Part shown: positions 8,165 to 16,972 of the stretch, piece by piece | Numbering within the stretch: position 1 is the stretch's first letter | Layout of the letters: each line of letters starts with the position of its first letter | Assembly: GCF_020524485.1 (NCBI RefSeq) | Contig: NZ_JAIVLF010000001.1 | Coordinates: 682,001 to 746,000 of the forward strand | From: Novosphingobium profundi | GTDB taxonomy: Bacteria; Pseudomonadota; Alphaproteobacteria; Sphingomonadales; Sphingomonadaceae | Length of the DNA: 64,000 bases | Direction of reading: 5' to 3' | Notes under the pieces: generated by a model | Told to the model about the DNA's origin: nothing | What the model saw: the letters and a program-made list of their open reading frames with translations, nothing else | The model's database searches: none | Program-made: the position numbers and the translations under genes

Positions 8165-9108
8165 TGTGTACCGTGTGCGGCTGTAGCGACGGGGAAACCC
8201 GGATCGAGGGCAAGGCGCAGGCCCATTCCCATGCGCACGGCCACGATCACCACCATCATCATGGCCATGGGCATCATCATCACGACCATGACCATGACCA
8301 CCATCAGGCGCATGATCATCACCATGATCACGGGGGCCATCACCACCACGGTGAGCATGGCGATCTGCACTATGGTCAGGGGGCGGCGGGGACCTCGGTT
8401 CCGGGCATGAGCCAGACCCGTCTGATCCAGCTCGAAGCCGATATCCTGGGCAAGAACAATGGCTATGCGCAGGCGAACTGCGCGCAGTTTGCGCGAGATG
8501 GCATGTTCGTGCTCAACCTCGTCTCCTCGCCGGGCTCGGGCAAGACCACGCTTTTGTGCAAGACGCTGGAGGCCCTCAAGGACACGCTCGATCTCGCCGT
8601 GATCGAAGGCGACCAGCAGACCAGCGCCGATGCCGACCGAATCCGTGCAACGGGCGTACCCGCGATCCAGGTCAACACCGGCAAGGGCTGCCACCTCGAT
8701 GCCCACATGGTGGGCCACGCGGTGGAAAGCCTGAAGCCGGCGAAGGGCTCGGTTCTCCTGATCGAGAATGTCGGCAACCTGGTCTGTCCGGCGGGCTTTG
8801 ACCTTGGCGAAGCGCACAAGGTGGCGATCCTCTCTGTCACCGAGGGCGAGGACAAGCCGCTGAAGTACCCCGACATGTTCGCCGCCTCCGACCTCGTTCT
8901 CCTCAACAAGGTGGACCTTCTGCCCCACCTCGATTTCGATATCGAGGAGGCCGAGGCCAACGTGCGCCGGGTCAATCCGCGCGCCCGTGTGCTGCGCGTC
9001 TCGGCACGTTCGGGCGAGGGAATGGAGGCCTGGATGCAGTGGCTCAAGGGCGGGGCGATGATGGCCTCGGCCACGCTGCCTGCTACCGCGCCGCTCGCGG
9101 CCGAATAG
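8164..9108 (+). CDS. hypB: Hydrogenase nickel incorporation GTPase HypB, His-rich
   Basis: This 314-aa SIMIBI GTPase powers nickel delivery. It starts with a CTVCGC metal motif (2-7). Residues 21-69 then carry 29 histidines mixed with Gly and Asp, a nickel-binding and probably nickel-storing segment as in rhizobial HypB. The P-loop SSPGSGKTT is at 121-129, and a NKVDLL guanine-specificity motif follows later. The His tract is intact and in frame. Confidence 0.97.
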   Translation: MCTVCGCSDGETRIEGKAQAHSHAHGHDHHHHHGHGHHHHDHDHDHHQAHDHHHDHGGHHHHGEHGDLHYGQGAAGTSVPGMSQTRLIQLEADILGKNNGYAQANCAQFARDGMFVLNLVSSPGSGKTTLLCKTLEALKDTLDLAVIEGDQQTSADADRIRATGVPAIQVNTGKGCHLDAHMVGHAVESLKPAKGSVLLIENVGNLVCPAGFDLGEAHKVAILSVTEGEDKPLKYPDMFAASDLVLLNKVDLLPHLDFDIEEAEANVRRVNPRARVLRVSARSGEGMEAWMQWLKGGAMMASATLPATAPLAAE

Positions 9109-9120
9109 GACCTTCACGCC

Positions 9121-9375
9121 ATGTGCCTTGCCATTCCCGCTCTCGTCACCGCCGTCCTTGCCGACGACATGGCCACCGTGTCGCTGGGCGGGGTGGTCAA
9201 GACGGTCTCCGTCGCCCTGCTCGACGAGGTCGCGGTGGGCGATTACGTCCTCCTCCACGTGGGCTATGCGCTCCACAAGATCAGCGAGGAGGAGGCCGAG
9301 CGGACCCTGGCGATGATGGCCGAAGGCGGATTGCTCCAGGCCGAACTGGACGAGATCGCGGGAGACGCTGCATGA
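9121..9375 (+). CDS. hypC: Hydrogenase maturation chaperone HypC
   Basis: This 84-aa protein starts MCLAIP with the essential Cys2. It binds HypD and carries the Fe(CN)2CO unit to the large-subunit precursor. It is the second HypC-family gene in the locus, beside hupF at 4233. Its stop overlaps the hypD start by four bases (ATGA). Confidence 0.96.
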   Translation: MCLAIPALVTAVLADDMATVSLGGVVKTVSVALLDEVAVGDYVLLHVGYALHKISEEEAERTLAMMAEGGLLQAELDEIAGDAA

Positions 9376-10538
9376 AGTACGTCGAGGAATTCCGCGACCG
9401 CGCGCTTGCCGAGAAGCTGTCCGCCGCGATCCGGGCCGAGGCTGATCCTGTACGCAGCTACAACTTCATGGAGTTTTGCGGCGGGCACACCCACGCGATC
9501 TTCCGCTACGGCGTGCAGGATCTGGTGCCCGCGAACGTCCAGTTCGTCCACGGTCCGGGCTGTCCTGTATGCATCCTGCCGATCCGCCGCCTCGACGATG
9601 CCATCGAACTGGCCGAGCGGCACGGCGTGATCCTGTGCTCCTACGGGGACATGCTGCGCGTGCCCGGCTCGAAGCGGCGTTCACTGCTCAGCGCGAAGGC
9701 ACAAGGTGCGGATGTGCGCATGGTCTATTCCACGCTCGATGCGCTGGATATCGCGCGCCAGAACCCCGACCGGCAGGTCGTTTTCCTCGGCATCGGTTTC
9801 GAGACCACGACCCCGCCTACCGCGCTCGCCATCCGGCAGGCCGCCGACGAAGGGCTCACCAACTTTTCGGTCTTCTGCAACCACGTCCTGACGCCCGCAG
9901 CGATCCGCCACATCCTTGATGCGCCCGACATCGATCCGGACGAGGCCGTGCATCTCGACGGGTTCCTGGGGCCCAGCCACGTTTCCACCGTGATCGGCTC
10001 GAAGCCCTACGAGTTCCTCTCCGAGACCTACCGCAAGCCGGTGGTCATCGCCGGGTTCGAGCCGCTCGACGTCCTGCAGTCGGTGCTGATGCTGATCCGT
10101 CAGGTCAACGAAGGCCGGGTCGAGGTGGAGAACCAGTACGCGCGTGTCGTCACGCGCGAGGGCAACACCAAGGCGCAGGACCTCGTCGACGAAATCTTCG
10201 AGCTGCGCCCGGCCTTCGAATGGCGCGGGCTTGGCATGGTGGCCAGGAGCGCGCTCGCGATCCGGCCCGCCTATGCCGCCTTCGATGCCGAGGCGCGCTT
10301 TGACTTGAGCGACAAGACCTCGCGCGAGGTCAAGTCGTGCGAATGCCCCGCGATCCTGCGCGGGGTGAAGAAGCCCAAGGACTGCAAGCTCTTCGGCACC
10401 GTCTGCACGCCCGACAACCCGATGGGCAGTTGCATGGTCAGTTCGGAAGGCTCGTGCGCGGCCTACTGGACCTACCGCCGCGCCGAGACGCTGGCCGAGA
10501 TGGCAAAGGACAAGGCCATGGCGGAGCAGGCCGCATGA
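9372..10538 (+). CDS. hypD: Hydrogenase maturation protein HypD
   Basis: This 388-aa FeS protein is the scaffold on which the Fe(CN)2CO group is built with HypC and HypE. It has CGGHTH near residue 37, GPGCPVC near 65, and a C-terminal cysteine cluster (SCECP, DCKLFGTVC, GSC, GSC) for the [4Fe-4S] centre. The ATG at 9372 begins MKYVEEFRD, usual for the family, and overlaps hypC by four bases. The longer open frame upstream is an artefact. Confidence 0.96.
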   Translation: MKYVEEFRDRALAEKLSAAIRAEADPVRSYNFMEFCGGHTHAIFRYGVQDLVPANVQFVHGPGCPVCILPIRRLDDAIELAERHGVILCSYGDMLRVPGSKRRSLLSAKAQGADVRMVYSTLDALDIARQNPDRQVVFLGIGFETTTPPTALAIRQAADEGLTNFSVFCNHVLTPAAIRHILDAPDIDPDEAVHLDGFLGPSHVSTVIGSKPYEFLSETYRKPVVIAGFEPLDVLQSVLMLIRQVNEGRVEVENQYARVVTREGNTKAQDLVDEIFELRPAFEWRGLGMVARSALAIRPAYAAFDAEARFDLSDKTSREVKSCECPAILRGVKKPKDCKLFGTVCTPDNPMGSCMVSSEGSCAAYWTYRRAETLAEMAKDKAMAEQAA

Positions 10539-11581
10539 CCGCAATGCAGCCGATCCGCGCCAAGCGCTTTCCCGCCGATGCGCGCGTGACGATGAGCCAC
10601 GGGGGGGGCGGACGTGCGACAAGCGAACTCATCGCCTCGGTCTTCGCGCCCCATTTCGCGAACCCGCTGCTGGAGCAGGGACACGACGCCGCGCGGCTGG
10701 ACCGTCCGGCCGGGCGCATCGTCGTCTCGACCGACGGACACGTGATCTCGCCGCTGTTCTTTCCCGGCGGCGACATCGGTTCGCTCGCTGTTCACGGCAC
10801 GCTCAACGATGTCGCGATGGGCGGCGCGCGGCCGATTGCGCTGACGGCTGCCTTCGTGATCGAGGAGGGCTTCCCGCTTGCCAACCTCGAACGCATCGCG
10901 GCCTCCATGGGCGAGGCCGCCCGCCGCGCCGGGGTGCCCATTGCGACTGGGGACACCAAGGTTGTCGAGCGCGGCAAGGGTGACGGGGTCTTCATCACCA
11001 CCACCGGCATCGGCGTCGTGCCGGACGGCGTCGAGATCGGACCGGACCGCCTTGCCGCGGGCCAGGCCATTCTCCTGTCGGGCACGCTGGGCGACCATGG
11101 CGTCGCGATCATGTCACAGCGCCAGGGGCTGGAGTTCGAGACCACGATTACCTCGGACAGCGCCGCGCTCCACCGCATGGTCGCCGACATGGTGGCCGCC
11201 GTGCCGGGCATCGCGCTGCTGCGCGATCCGACGCGCGGCGGGCTTTCCTCCACGCTCAACGAACTAGTCGAGGGTACGCGGCTGGGCGTTCTGATCGAGG
11301 AAGCGGTGATCCCGGTGAAGGGCGAGGTCGCCTCGGCCTGCGAACTGCTGGGCCTCGACCCGCTCCACATCGCCAACGAAGGCAAGCTGGTCTGTATCTG
11401 CGAGGAGGCCGACGCCGAGACGCTGCTTGCCATCATGCGCAGCCATGGCGAGGGCACCGATGCCGCGCGGATCGGCACGGTCACGGCCGAAGAGCCCGGC
11501 TTCGTGCGCATGACCACCGCGATTGGAGGCACGCGCATTGTCGACTGGCTTTCGGGCGAACAATTGCCGAGGATCTGCTGA
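10535..11581 (+). CDS. hypE: Hydrogenase maturation protein HypE
   Basis: This 348-aa AIR-synthase-fold enzyme dehydrates the thiocarboxamide on its C-terminal cysteine to thiocyanate, the source of the active-site CN ligands. The protein ends in PRIC, the exact C-terminus required, so the gene is complete. The MSHGGGGRATSELI motif lies near the N-terminus. The start overlaps hypD by four bases and the stop overlaps hupR by one. Confidence 0.96.
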   Translation: MTAMQPIRAKRFPADARVTMSHGGGGRATSELIASVFAPHFANPLLEQGHDAARLDRPAGRIVVSTDGHVISPLFFPGGDIGSLAVHGTLNDVAMGGARPIALTAAFVIEEGFPLANLERIAASMGEAARRAGVPIATGDTKVVERGKGDGVFITTTGIGVVPDGVEIGPDRLAAGQAILLSGTLGDHGVAIMSQRQGLEFETTITSDSAALHRMVADMVAAVPGIALLRDPTRGGLSSTLNELVEGTRLGVLIEEAVIPVKGEVASACELLGLDPLHIANEGKLVCICEEADAETLLAIMRSHGEGTDAARIGTVTAEEPGFVRMTTAIGGTRIVDWLSGEQLPRIC

Positions 11582-13107
11582 TGCCCGATTCCGTCTCCAG
11601 CCTGCCTGTGGTGCTAGTCGTCGACGATGAGATCCGTTCGCTTGAATCGCTGCGCCGCATTCTCGATCACGATTTCGAGGTTCTGACCGCGGCCAGCACG
11701 GCGGCGGCCGAACGGCACCTTGAGGCGCAGAACGTCCACGTCATCCTGTGCGACCAGCGCATGCCCGAGCGCACCGGGGTCGACTTCCTGACCGAGGTGA
11801 AGACCCGCTGGCCCGATGTGATCCGCATGATCATCTCGGGCTACACCGATGCCCACGACATCATCGATGGCATCAACGAAGCGGGCATCTTCCAGTACAT
11901 CACCAAGCCCTGGCACCCCGACAACCTGCTGCTGACGCTGAAGGCCGCCTGCCGCCTGTTCGACCTCCAGCGCCAGAATGACCTGCTCGCCATCGAGCTG
12001 AAGATGCTGCCCGAAGCCGCCGACAAGCTGGTGGGCGAGAGGCGCGACAAGCTGCGCCGCGCCTACAGCTTCGAGGACGGCATCGTGCGCGCGCCGGGCA
12101 GTCCGATGGAGGGTGTCTGCCGCCAGCTGGCCGATGTCGCGCCGTACGACCTGCCCGTCCTTCTGTTCGGCGCATCCGGGACCGGCAAGGAACTGGCCGC
12201 GCGCGCGCTGCACTATGGCTCGCACCGCTGGGACAAGCCCTTCGTGGTCGAGAACTGCGGCGCGCTGCCCGACGAACTGCTGGAGAGCGAGCTCTTCGGC
12301 CACCGCAAGGGCGCCTTTACCGGCGCGGTGGCCGACCACATCGGCCTGTTCGAGCGCGCCGATGGAGGCACCGTCTTCCTTGACGAGATCGGCGAGGTGT
12401 CGGCTGCTTTTCAGGTCAAGTTGCTGCGCGTGCTGCAGGAGGGCGAGGTGCGCCCGCTTGGCGGCACCGTCACGCGCAAGGTCAACGTGCGCGTGATCGC
12501 GGCGACCAACCGCAACCTGGACGAGGAAGTACGCGCCAAGCGCTTCCGCGCCGACCTGTTCTACCGCCTTGCCGGGATGATCGTGCGCCTGCCCGACCTC
12601 AAGGACCGCACCTGCGACCTGCCTGTCCTTGTCGAGGCCATTCTCGCCCAGGCGACGAAGGCCATGGACAAGCCGGTCCGGGGCGTGAGCGAGGCGGCCA
12701 TGGCGCGGCTCGTTGCCTATCCCTGGCCGGGCAACGTGCGCGAACTCCAGAACGAGGTGCAGCGCATGGTGGTGCGCGGGCGCGAGGGGGAGTGGCTCGA
12801 TGTCGATGTCCTCTCCTCGCGCGTGCGCGGCGGCGAAGGGGGCTCCCCGCGCGTCGAGACCACGAACGAGGCACCTGCCGAGAGCCCCGCGCCCGCAGCC
12901 CGTTCGGCCGAACAGGCGAGCGGTTCGCTCAAGGAGCGGGTCGAGGCGCTCGAAGCCGAGATGATCCGCGATGCGCTCATCCGCCACCGCTGGAACAAGA
13001 GCCAGGTCGCGCGCGAACTGGGCCTCTCGCGCGTGGGTCTGCGCTCCAAGCTCGACCGCTACGGGCTCGAGAACGTCCATCCCATCGCCCGCCGCGCGGT
13101 GCACTGA
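11581..13107 (+). CDS. hupR: Sigma54-dependent response regulator of hydrogenase genes
   Basis: This 508-aa NtrC-type activator (HupR/HoxA) has three domains. A receiver domain occupies about 9-125, with acceptor D58 in ILCDQRMP. The AAA+ domain has Walker A at 197-204 (GASGTGKE) and an intact GAFTGA loop at 244-249 for contact with sigma54. A Fis-type helix-turn-helix lies near 475-500. The intact GAFTGA and the RpoN promoter at 3408 together imply true sigma54 control. In related systems the unphosphorylated form is the activator. The kinase hupT follows three bases later. Confidence 0.95.
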   Translation: MPDSVSSLPVVLVVDDEIRSLESLRRILDHDFEVLTAASTAAAERHLEAQNVHVILCDQRMPERTGVDFLTEVKTRWPDVIRMIISGYTDAHDIIDGINEAGIFQYITKPWHPDNLLLTLKAACRLFDLQRQNDLLAIELKMLPEAADKLVGERRDKLRRAYSFEDGIVRAPGSPMEGVCRQLADVAPYDLPVLLFGASGTGKELAARALHYGSHRWDKPFVVENCGALPDELLESELFGHRKGAFTGAVADHIGLFERADGGTVFLDEIGEVSAAFQVKLLRVLQEGEVRPLGGTVTRKVNVRVIAATNRNLDEEVRAKRFRADLFYRLAGMIVRLPDLKDRTCDLPVLVEAILAQATKAMDKPVRGVSEAAMARLVAYPWPGNVRELQNEVQRMVVRGREGEWLDVDVLSSRVRGGEGGSPRVETTNEAPAESPAPAARSAEQASGSLKERVEALEAEMIRDALIRHRWNKSQVARELGLSRVGLRSKLDRYGLENVHPIARRAVH

Positions 13108-13110
13108 TCC

Positions 13111-14493
13111 GTGGCGGACCAGGGACATAGAGGCACCCCGACACCCCCGCCGCTGCTGGCGGGCGGGATCGACGGGATCGCCGGGGCCTTGGGCGAAGGC
13201 GGCGGCGAGGAGCTGTGGATCGAGGTCATCCAGCAGATGGATGCGGTCTATTCCGAGCTCGTGGAATCGCAGACCGCGCTCGAGGAGCAGCACCGCGAAC
13301 TGGGCGAGGCGCACGACTTCATCGGTTCCGTTCTCGATGCCATGACCGATGTCGTCATCGCCTGCGATGCCGAGGGGCACATCCTGCGCACCAACCGCGC
13401 GCTCGTGCGCATTCTGGGTGAGAGCGAGGAGGCGCTGCTGGGACGCGAGGTCGAGGCGCTCTTTGCGCCCGGCGAGCGCAAGGACGTCCATGCGGCGATG
13501 AACGAGGTGCGCGCAGGCACGCTGGTCGACCAGCGCGAATGGCACCTCCAGATGCCCGGCGGGGCGCTTGGCCTCATCTCCACCAACATCGCCCCGCGCC
13601 GCGAGGGAAGTGTGCGCTCCTGCGGCTTCGTCTTCGTCGGGAGGCCGCTGGGCGAACTGCAGCGCGCCTACCGCGAACTTGACGAGGCGCACAGCACGCT
13701 GAAGCGCACGCAGGAACAGCTTCTGATGAGCGAGAAGATGGCCGCGCTCGGCCGCCTTGTCGCGGGCGTCGCGCACGAACTCAACAACCCGATCAGCTTT
13801 GTCTTCGGCAACATGTACGCGCTCAAGCGCTACGGCGAGGCGATTGCGCGCTATCTTGAGGCGACGGGCCGCGCGCCCTCCGACCCCGAACTGGAGGCGC
13901 TGCGCACGCAGCTGCGCATCGACCGTATCCTGGAAGACATCGGCCCCCTCGTCGACGGGACGCTGGAAGGTGCCGAACGGGTGCGCGACATCGTCCAGGA
14001 CCTGCGGCGTTTCTCCTCCAACCAGGAGGAAACGCCCGAGACCTTCAATCTCACCCGGCTTGTGCGCACGGCGGCGGAATGGGTGGCCAAGGCCCAGCGT
14101 GCGCGGCCCGACTTCCACTTCGAGCTGCCCGATCCGCTCGACGTGACAAGCCGTAAGGGCCAGCTGCACCAGATCGCGGTGAACCTGATCCAGAATGCCT
14201 GCGACGCGCTGGAGGGCCGCGAAGCGGGCGAGGTGCGGGTGACCGCCTGGCGCGAGGGCGCGCTGGTCTACCTGGAGGTAGCGGACAACGGACCGGGTAT
14301 CGCGACCGCCAACCGCGACAAGATTTTCGAACCCTTCTTCACCACCAAGCCGATCGGTTCGGGAACGGGGCTTGGGCTCTACGTCAGCTACAATATGGCC
14401 GCAAAGCTGGGCGGGAGCCTCGCCTACGCTGAGAACGCGTCGGGGGGCGCTTCGTTCATCCTGGCGCTTCCGGCTGGCGAGGGCACGCCATGA
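13111..14493 (+). CDS. hupT: Sensor histidine kinase HupT/HoxJ
   Basis: This 460-aa soluble kinase starts with GTG three bases after hupR. A PAS-like domain (about 70-180) follows a short coiled region. The phosphoacceptor H222 lies in [14 protein letters not shown]. The ATP-binding domain has [19 protein letters not shown] and GSGTGLGLY. No membrane segment is visible, which fits a cytoplasmic kinase whose signal comes from the HupUV H2 sensor through the PAS region. The stop overlaps hupU by four bases. Confidence 0.93.
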   Translation: MADQGHRGTPTPPPLLAGGIDGIAGALGEGGGEELWIEVIQQMDAVYSELVESQTALEEQHRELGEAHDFIGSVLDAMTDVVIACDAEGHILRTNRALVRILGESEEALLGREVEALFAPGERKDVHAAMNEVRAGTLVDQREWHLQMPGGALGLISTNIAPRREGSVRSCGFVFVGRPLGELQRAYRELDEAHSTLKRTQEQLLMSEKMAALGRLVAGVAHELNNPISFVFGNMYALKRYGEAIARYLEATGRAPSDPELEALRTQLRIDRILEDIGPLVDGTLEGAERVRDIVQDLRRFSSNQEETPETFNLTRLVRTAAEWVAKAQRARPDFHFELPDPLDVTSRKGQLHQIAVNLIQNACDALEGREAGEVRVTAWREGALVYLEVADNGPGIATANRDKIFEPFFTTKPIGSGTGLGLYVSYNMAAKLGGSLAYAENASGGASFILALPAGEGTP

Positions 14494-15524
14494 CCCGGCC
14501 CGTGCGCCTGCTCTGGCTGCAATCGGGGGGCTGCGGGGGCTGCACGCTCTCGCTGCTTGGCGCGCAGGGGCCCGATCTCGTCTCGGCCCTGGAGCTGGCC
14601 GGGGTGGAGATCGTCTGGCATCCGTCGCTGAGCGCGGCCAGCGGGAGGGAGGCGCGCGCGCGGATCGAGGCGGTCGCCTCAGGCGATGAACCTCTTGATA
14701 TCTTCTGCCTCGAAGGTTCGGTGATGACGGGCCCCGATGGCACCGGCCTGTTCCACCGCATGGCCGGGACCGACGAGGCGATGATGCGCGTGATCGAGCG
14801 CGTGGCGCTGCGCGCGGACTATGTGCTTGCGGTTGGCAGCTGCGCGGCCTTTGGCGGAATTACGGCAGCGGGCGGCAACGAGGTCGGCGCGGTGGGGCTT
14901 GCCTACGACGGGCGCCAGGCGGGCGGCCTGCTGGGGCCCGACTTCCGTTCGGGCAAGGGCTTGCCGGTCATCAACATTGCGGGCTGTCCGATCCACCCCG
15001 ACTGGTTTACCCAGACCGTTCAGCAGATTGCGGCAGGGGTTTTTGATGAGCGCGATATCGACGAGTGGCAAAGGCCGCTCGCCTACACCGGGCATCTTGT
15101 CCACCATGGCTGCGCGCGCAATGAGTTTTACGAGTTCAAGGCCAGCGCGGAAAACCTGTGCGACATGGGCTGCATGATGGAGCATCTGGGCTGCAAGGGC
15201 ACGCAGGCGCGCGCGGACTGCAATATCCGTGCCTGGAACGGGTCGGGCTCCTGCCTTGATGGCAACTATCCCTGCATCAACTGCACCGCGCCGGGCTTCG
15301 AGGAGCCGGGCCATGAATTTACCCAGACGCCCAAGATTTCCGGTATCCCGGTGGGCCTGCCCACCGACATGCCCAAGGCCTGGTTCGTCGCGCTCGCCTC
15401 GCTGTCGAAGGCGGCCACGCCCGCGCGCCTCAAGGACAACGCCGCGCGCGACCGCATGGTGACGTTGCCGCGCGACAAGGCGCGGGATGCCGGTGGCGCA
15501 AAGCCGGGCAAGGGCAAGCAATGA
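14490..15524 (+). CDS. hupU: Regulatory (H2-sensing) hydrogenase small subunit
   Basis: This 344-aa small subunit of HupU/HoxB type begins directly at [18 protein letters not shown], so it lacks the long Tat signal of energy-converting small subunits and stays in the cytoplasm. Cysteines C15 and C18, a GCPIHPDW block and a C-terminal cysteine set provide FeS ligands. It pairs with hupV, whose start overlaps its stop. Confidence 0.94.
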   Translation: MTRPVRLLWLQSGGCGGCTLSLLGAQGPDLVSALELAGVEIVWHPSLSAASGREARARIEAVASGDEPLDIFCLEGSVMTGPDGTGLFHRMAGTDEAMMRVIERVALRADYVLAVGSCAAFGGITAAGGNEVGAVGLAYDGRQAGGLLGPDFRSGKGLPVINIAGCPIHPDWFTQTVQQIAAGVFDERDIDEWQRPLAYTGHLVHHGCARNEFYEFKASAENLCDMGCMMEHLGCKGTQARADCNIRAWNGSGSCLDGNYPCINCTAPGFEEPGHEFTQTPKISGIPVGLPTDMPKAWFVALASLSKAATPARLKDNAARDRMVTLPRDKARDAGGAKPGKGKQ

Positions 15525-16972
15525 GCGGGGAGGGCACACGCCTCATCATGGGGCCCTTCAACCGGGTCGAAGGCGATCTGGAAGTGCGCCTCGACACCAG
15601 TCTCGACACGGTGGTCAGCGCCGAGGTCTCCTCGCCGCTCTACCGCGGGTTCGAGCGCATGCTGGTGGGTAAGCCGGTCCACGACGCGCTGGTCTATGCG
15701 CCGCGCATCTGCGGCATCTGCTCGGTCTCGCAGTCGGTTGCGGCCGCGCGTGCGCTGGCAAGGCTCAGTCCCGCGGCCGTGCCCGAGGCGGGGGGCTACG
15801 CGGTGAACCTTGTCCACGCGGTCGAGAACCTGGCGGACCATTTTACGCATTTCTACCTCTTTTTCATGCCCGACTTCGCGCGCGAGGTGTACGCTAGGGA
15901 AGCCTGGTACGCGCCCATTGCGGCGCGGTTTCGCGCGATCAAGGGCAGCGCCGCGCGCGAGGCCTTGCAGGCCCGCGCCAGCTGGATGGAAATCATGGGG
16001 CTGCTGGCGGGCAAGTGGCCGCACACGCTCTCGATCCAGCCTGGAGGCTCGACCCGGGCGATCTCGCGGCCTGAGAAGGTCCAGGTGCTCACCCTCATCC
16101 GCCGCTTCCGTCAGTACCTGGAAACCACGCTCTTCGGGGACAAGCTGGAAGCCGTGGGCGAGCTGGCGAGCACCGAGGCTCTCCACGCCTGGAGCGAGGG
16201 GCGCAGCAGCGACTTCGCGCAGTTCCTCCAGGTGGCGCGCGCGCTGGAGCTGGACCGGCTCGGGCGTACCCGCAACGCGCATATGAGCTTTGGCGCCTAC
16301 GAACAGGGTGCAGGGCATCTCTTCGCGCAAGGGGTGTGGGTGGCAGGCGCGGTGCAACCGCTTGAGACCGCGTCCATCGCCGAGGACGTGAGCCACGCCT
16401 GGTACGCGCAGATGGCCGGTGCGCACGGGCCTTTGCGCGATGCGCCGGTGCCTGACGTGCAGAACGAGGATGCCTATTCGTGGTGCAAGGCGCCGCGCCT
16501 GGGCGGACAGGTGGTGGAAGTGGGCGCGCTTTCCCGCCTGCTCGTGGATGGCCACCCCCTCGCGCTTGATATGGCCCGAAAGGGCGGCCATGTCACCGCG
16601 CGCATCGCGGCGCGTATGCTCGAACTCGCGCTCGTCGTACCCGCGATGGAGGGCTGGATTTCCGCCATCGATCCCGATGCACCCTTCATCGACCACAGCG
16701 CGCTGGCCCCGGTCGGGGAAGGCGCCGGGCTGACCGAAGCCGCGCGCGGATCGCTGGGACACTGGCTGTGCGCGGACGCAGGGCGGCTTGACCACTACCA
16801 GATCATCGCGCCCACCACCTGGAACTTCAGCCCGCGCGATAGGCGCGGTGTTCCCGGCCCACTGGAGCAGGCGCTGGAGGGAACCCCGATCCGGCCCGGC
16901 GAAGAGGAGCCGGTCGCGGTGCAGCACGTGGTCCGCTCGTTCGACCCGTGCATGGTCTGCACGGTGCACTGA
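15521..16972 (+). CDS. hupV: Regulatory (H2-sensing) hydrogenase large subunit
   Basis: This 483-aa large subunit of HupV/HoxC type has RICGIC at 62-67 and ends exactly at DPCMVCTVH, with no residues beyond the final His. There is thus no cleavable extension, the diagnostic feature of regulatory hydrogenases, which mature without a protease. Together with HupU it signals H2 to HupT. The order hupT-hupU-hupV-hypF matches Rhodobacter. Confidence 0.95.
   Translation: MSGEGTRLIMGPFNRVEGDLEVRLDTSLDTVVSAEVSSPLYRGFERMLVGKPVHDALVYAPRICGICSVSQSVAAARALARLSPAAVPEAGGYAVNLVHAVENLADHFTHFYLFFMPDFAREVYAREAWYAPIAARFRAIKGSAAREALQARASWMEIMGLLAGKWPHTLSIQPGGSTRAISRPEKVQVLTLIRRFRQYLETTLFGDKLEAVGELASTEALHAWSEGRSSDFAQFLQVARALELDRLGRTRNAHMSFGAYEQGAGHLFAQGVWVAGAVQPLETASIAEDVSHAWYAQMAGAHGPLRDAPVPDVQNEDAYSWCKAPRLGGQVVEVGALSRLLVDGHPLALDMARKGGHVTARIAARMLELALVVPAMEGWISAIDPDAPFIDHSALAPVGEGAGLTEAARGSLGHWLCADAGRLDHYQIIAPTTWNFSPRDRRGVPGPLEQALEGTPIRPGEEEPVAVQHVVRSFDPCMVCTVH

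Noticed and set aside
8221-8370. Short tandem repeats that look array-like
   Set aside because: They are the in-frame histidine codons of HypB, not a CRISPR array: no uniform repeat or spacer length is present.
11614-14169. 851-codon open frame antisense to hupR and hupT
   Set aside because: It lies fully opposite two well-supported genes with clear domains. Long antisense frames are expected in GC-rich DNA, and its translation shows no recognisable domain.
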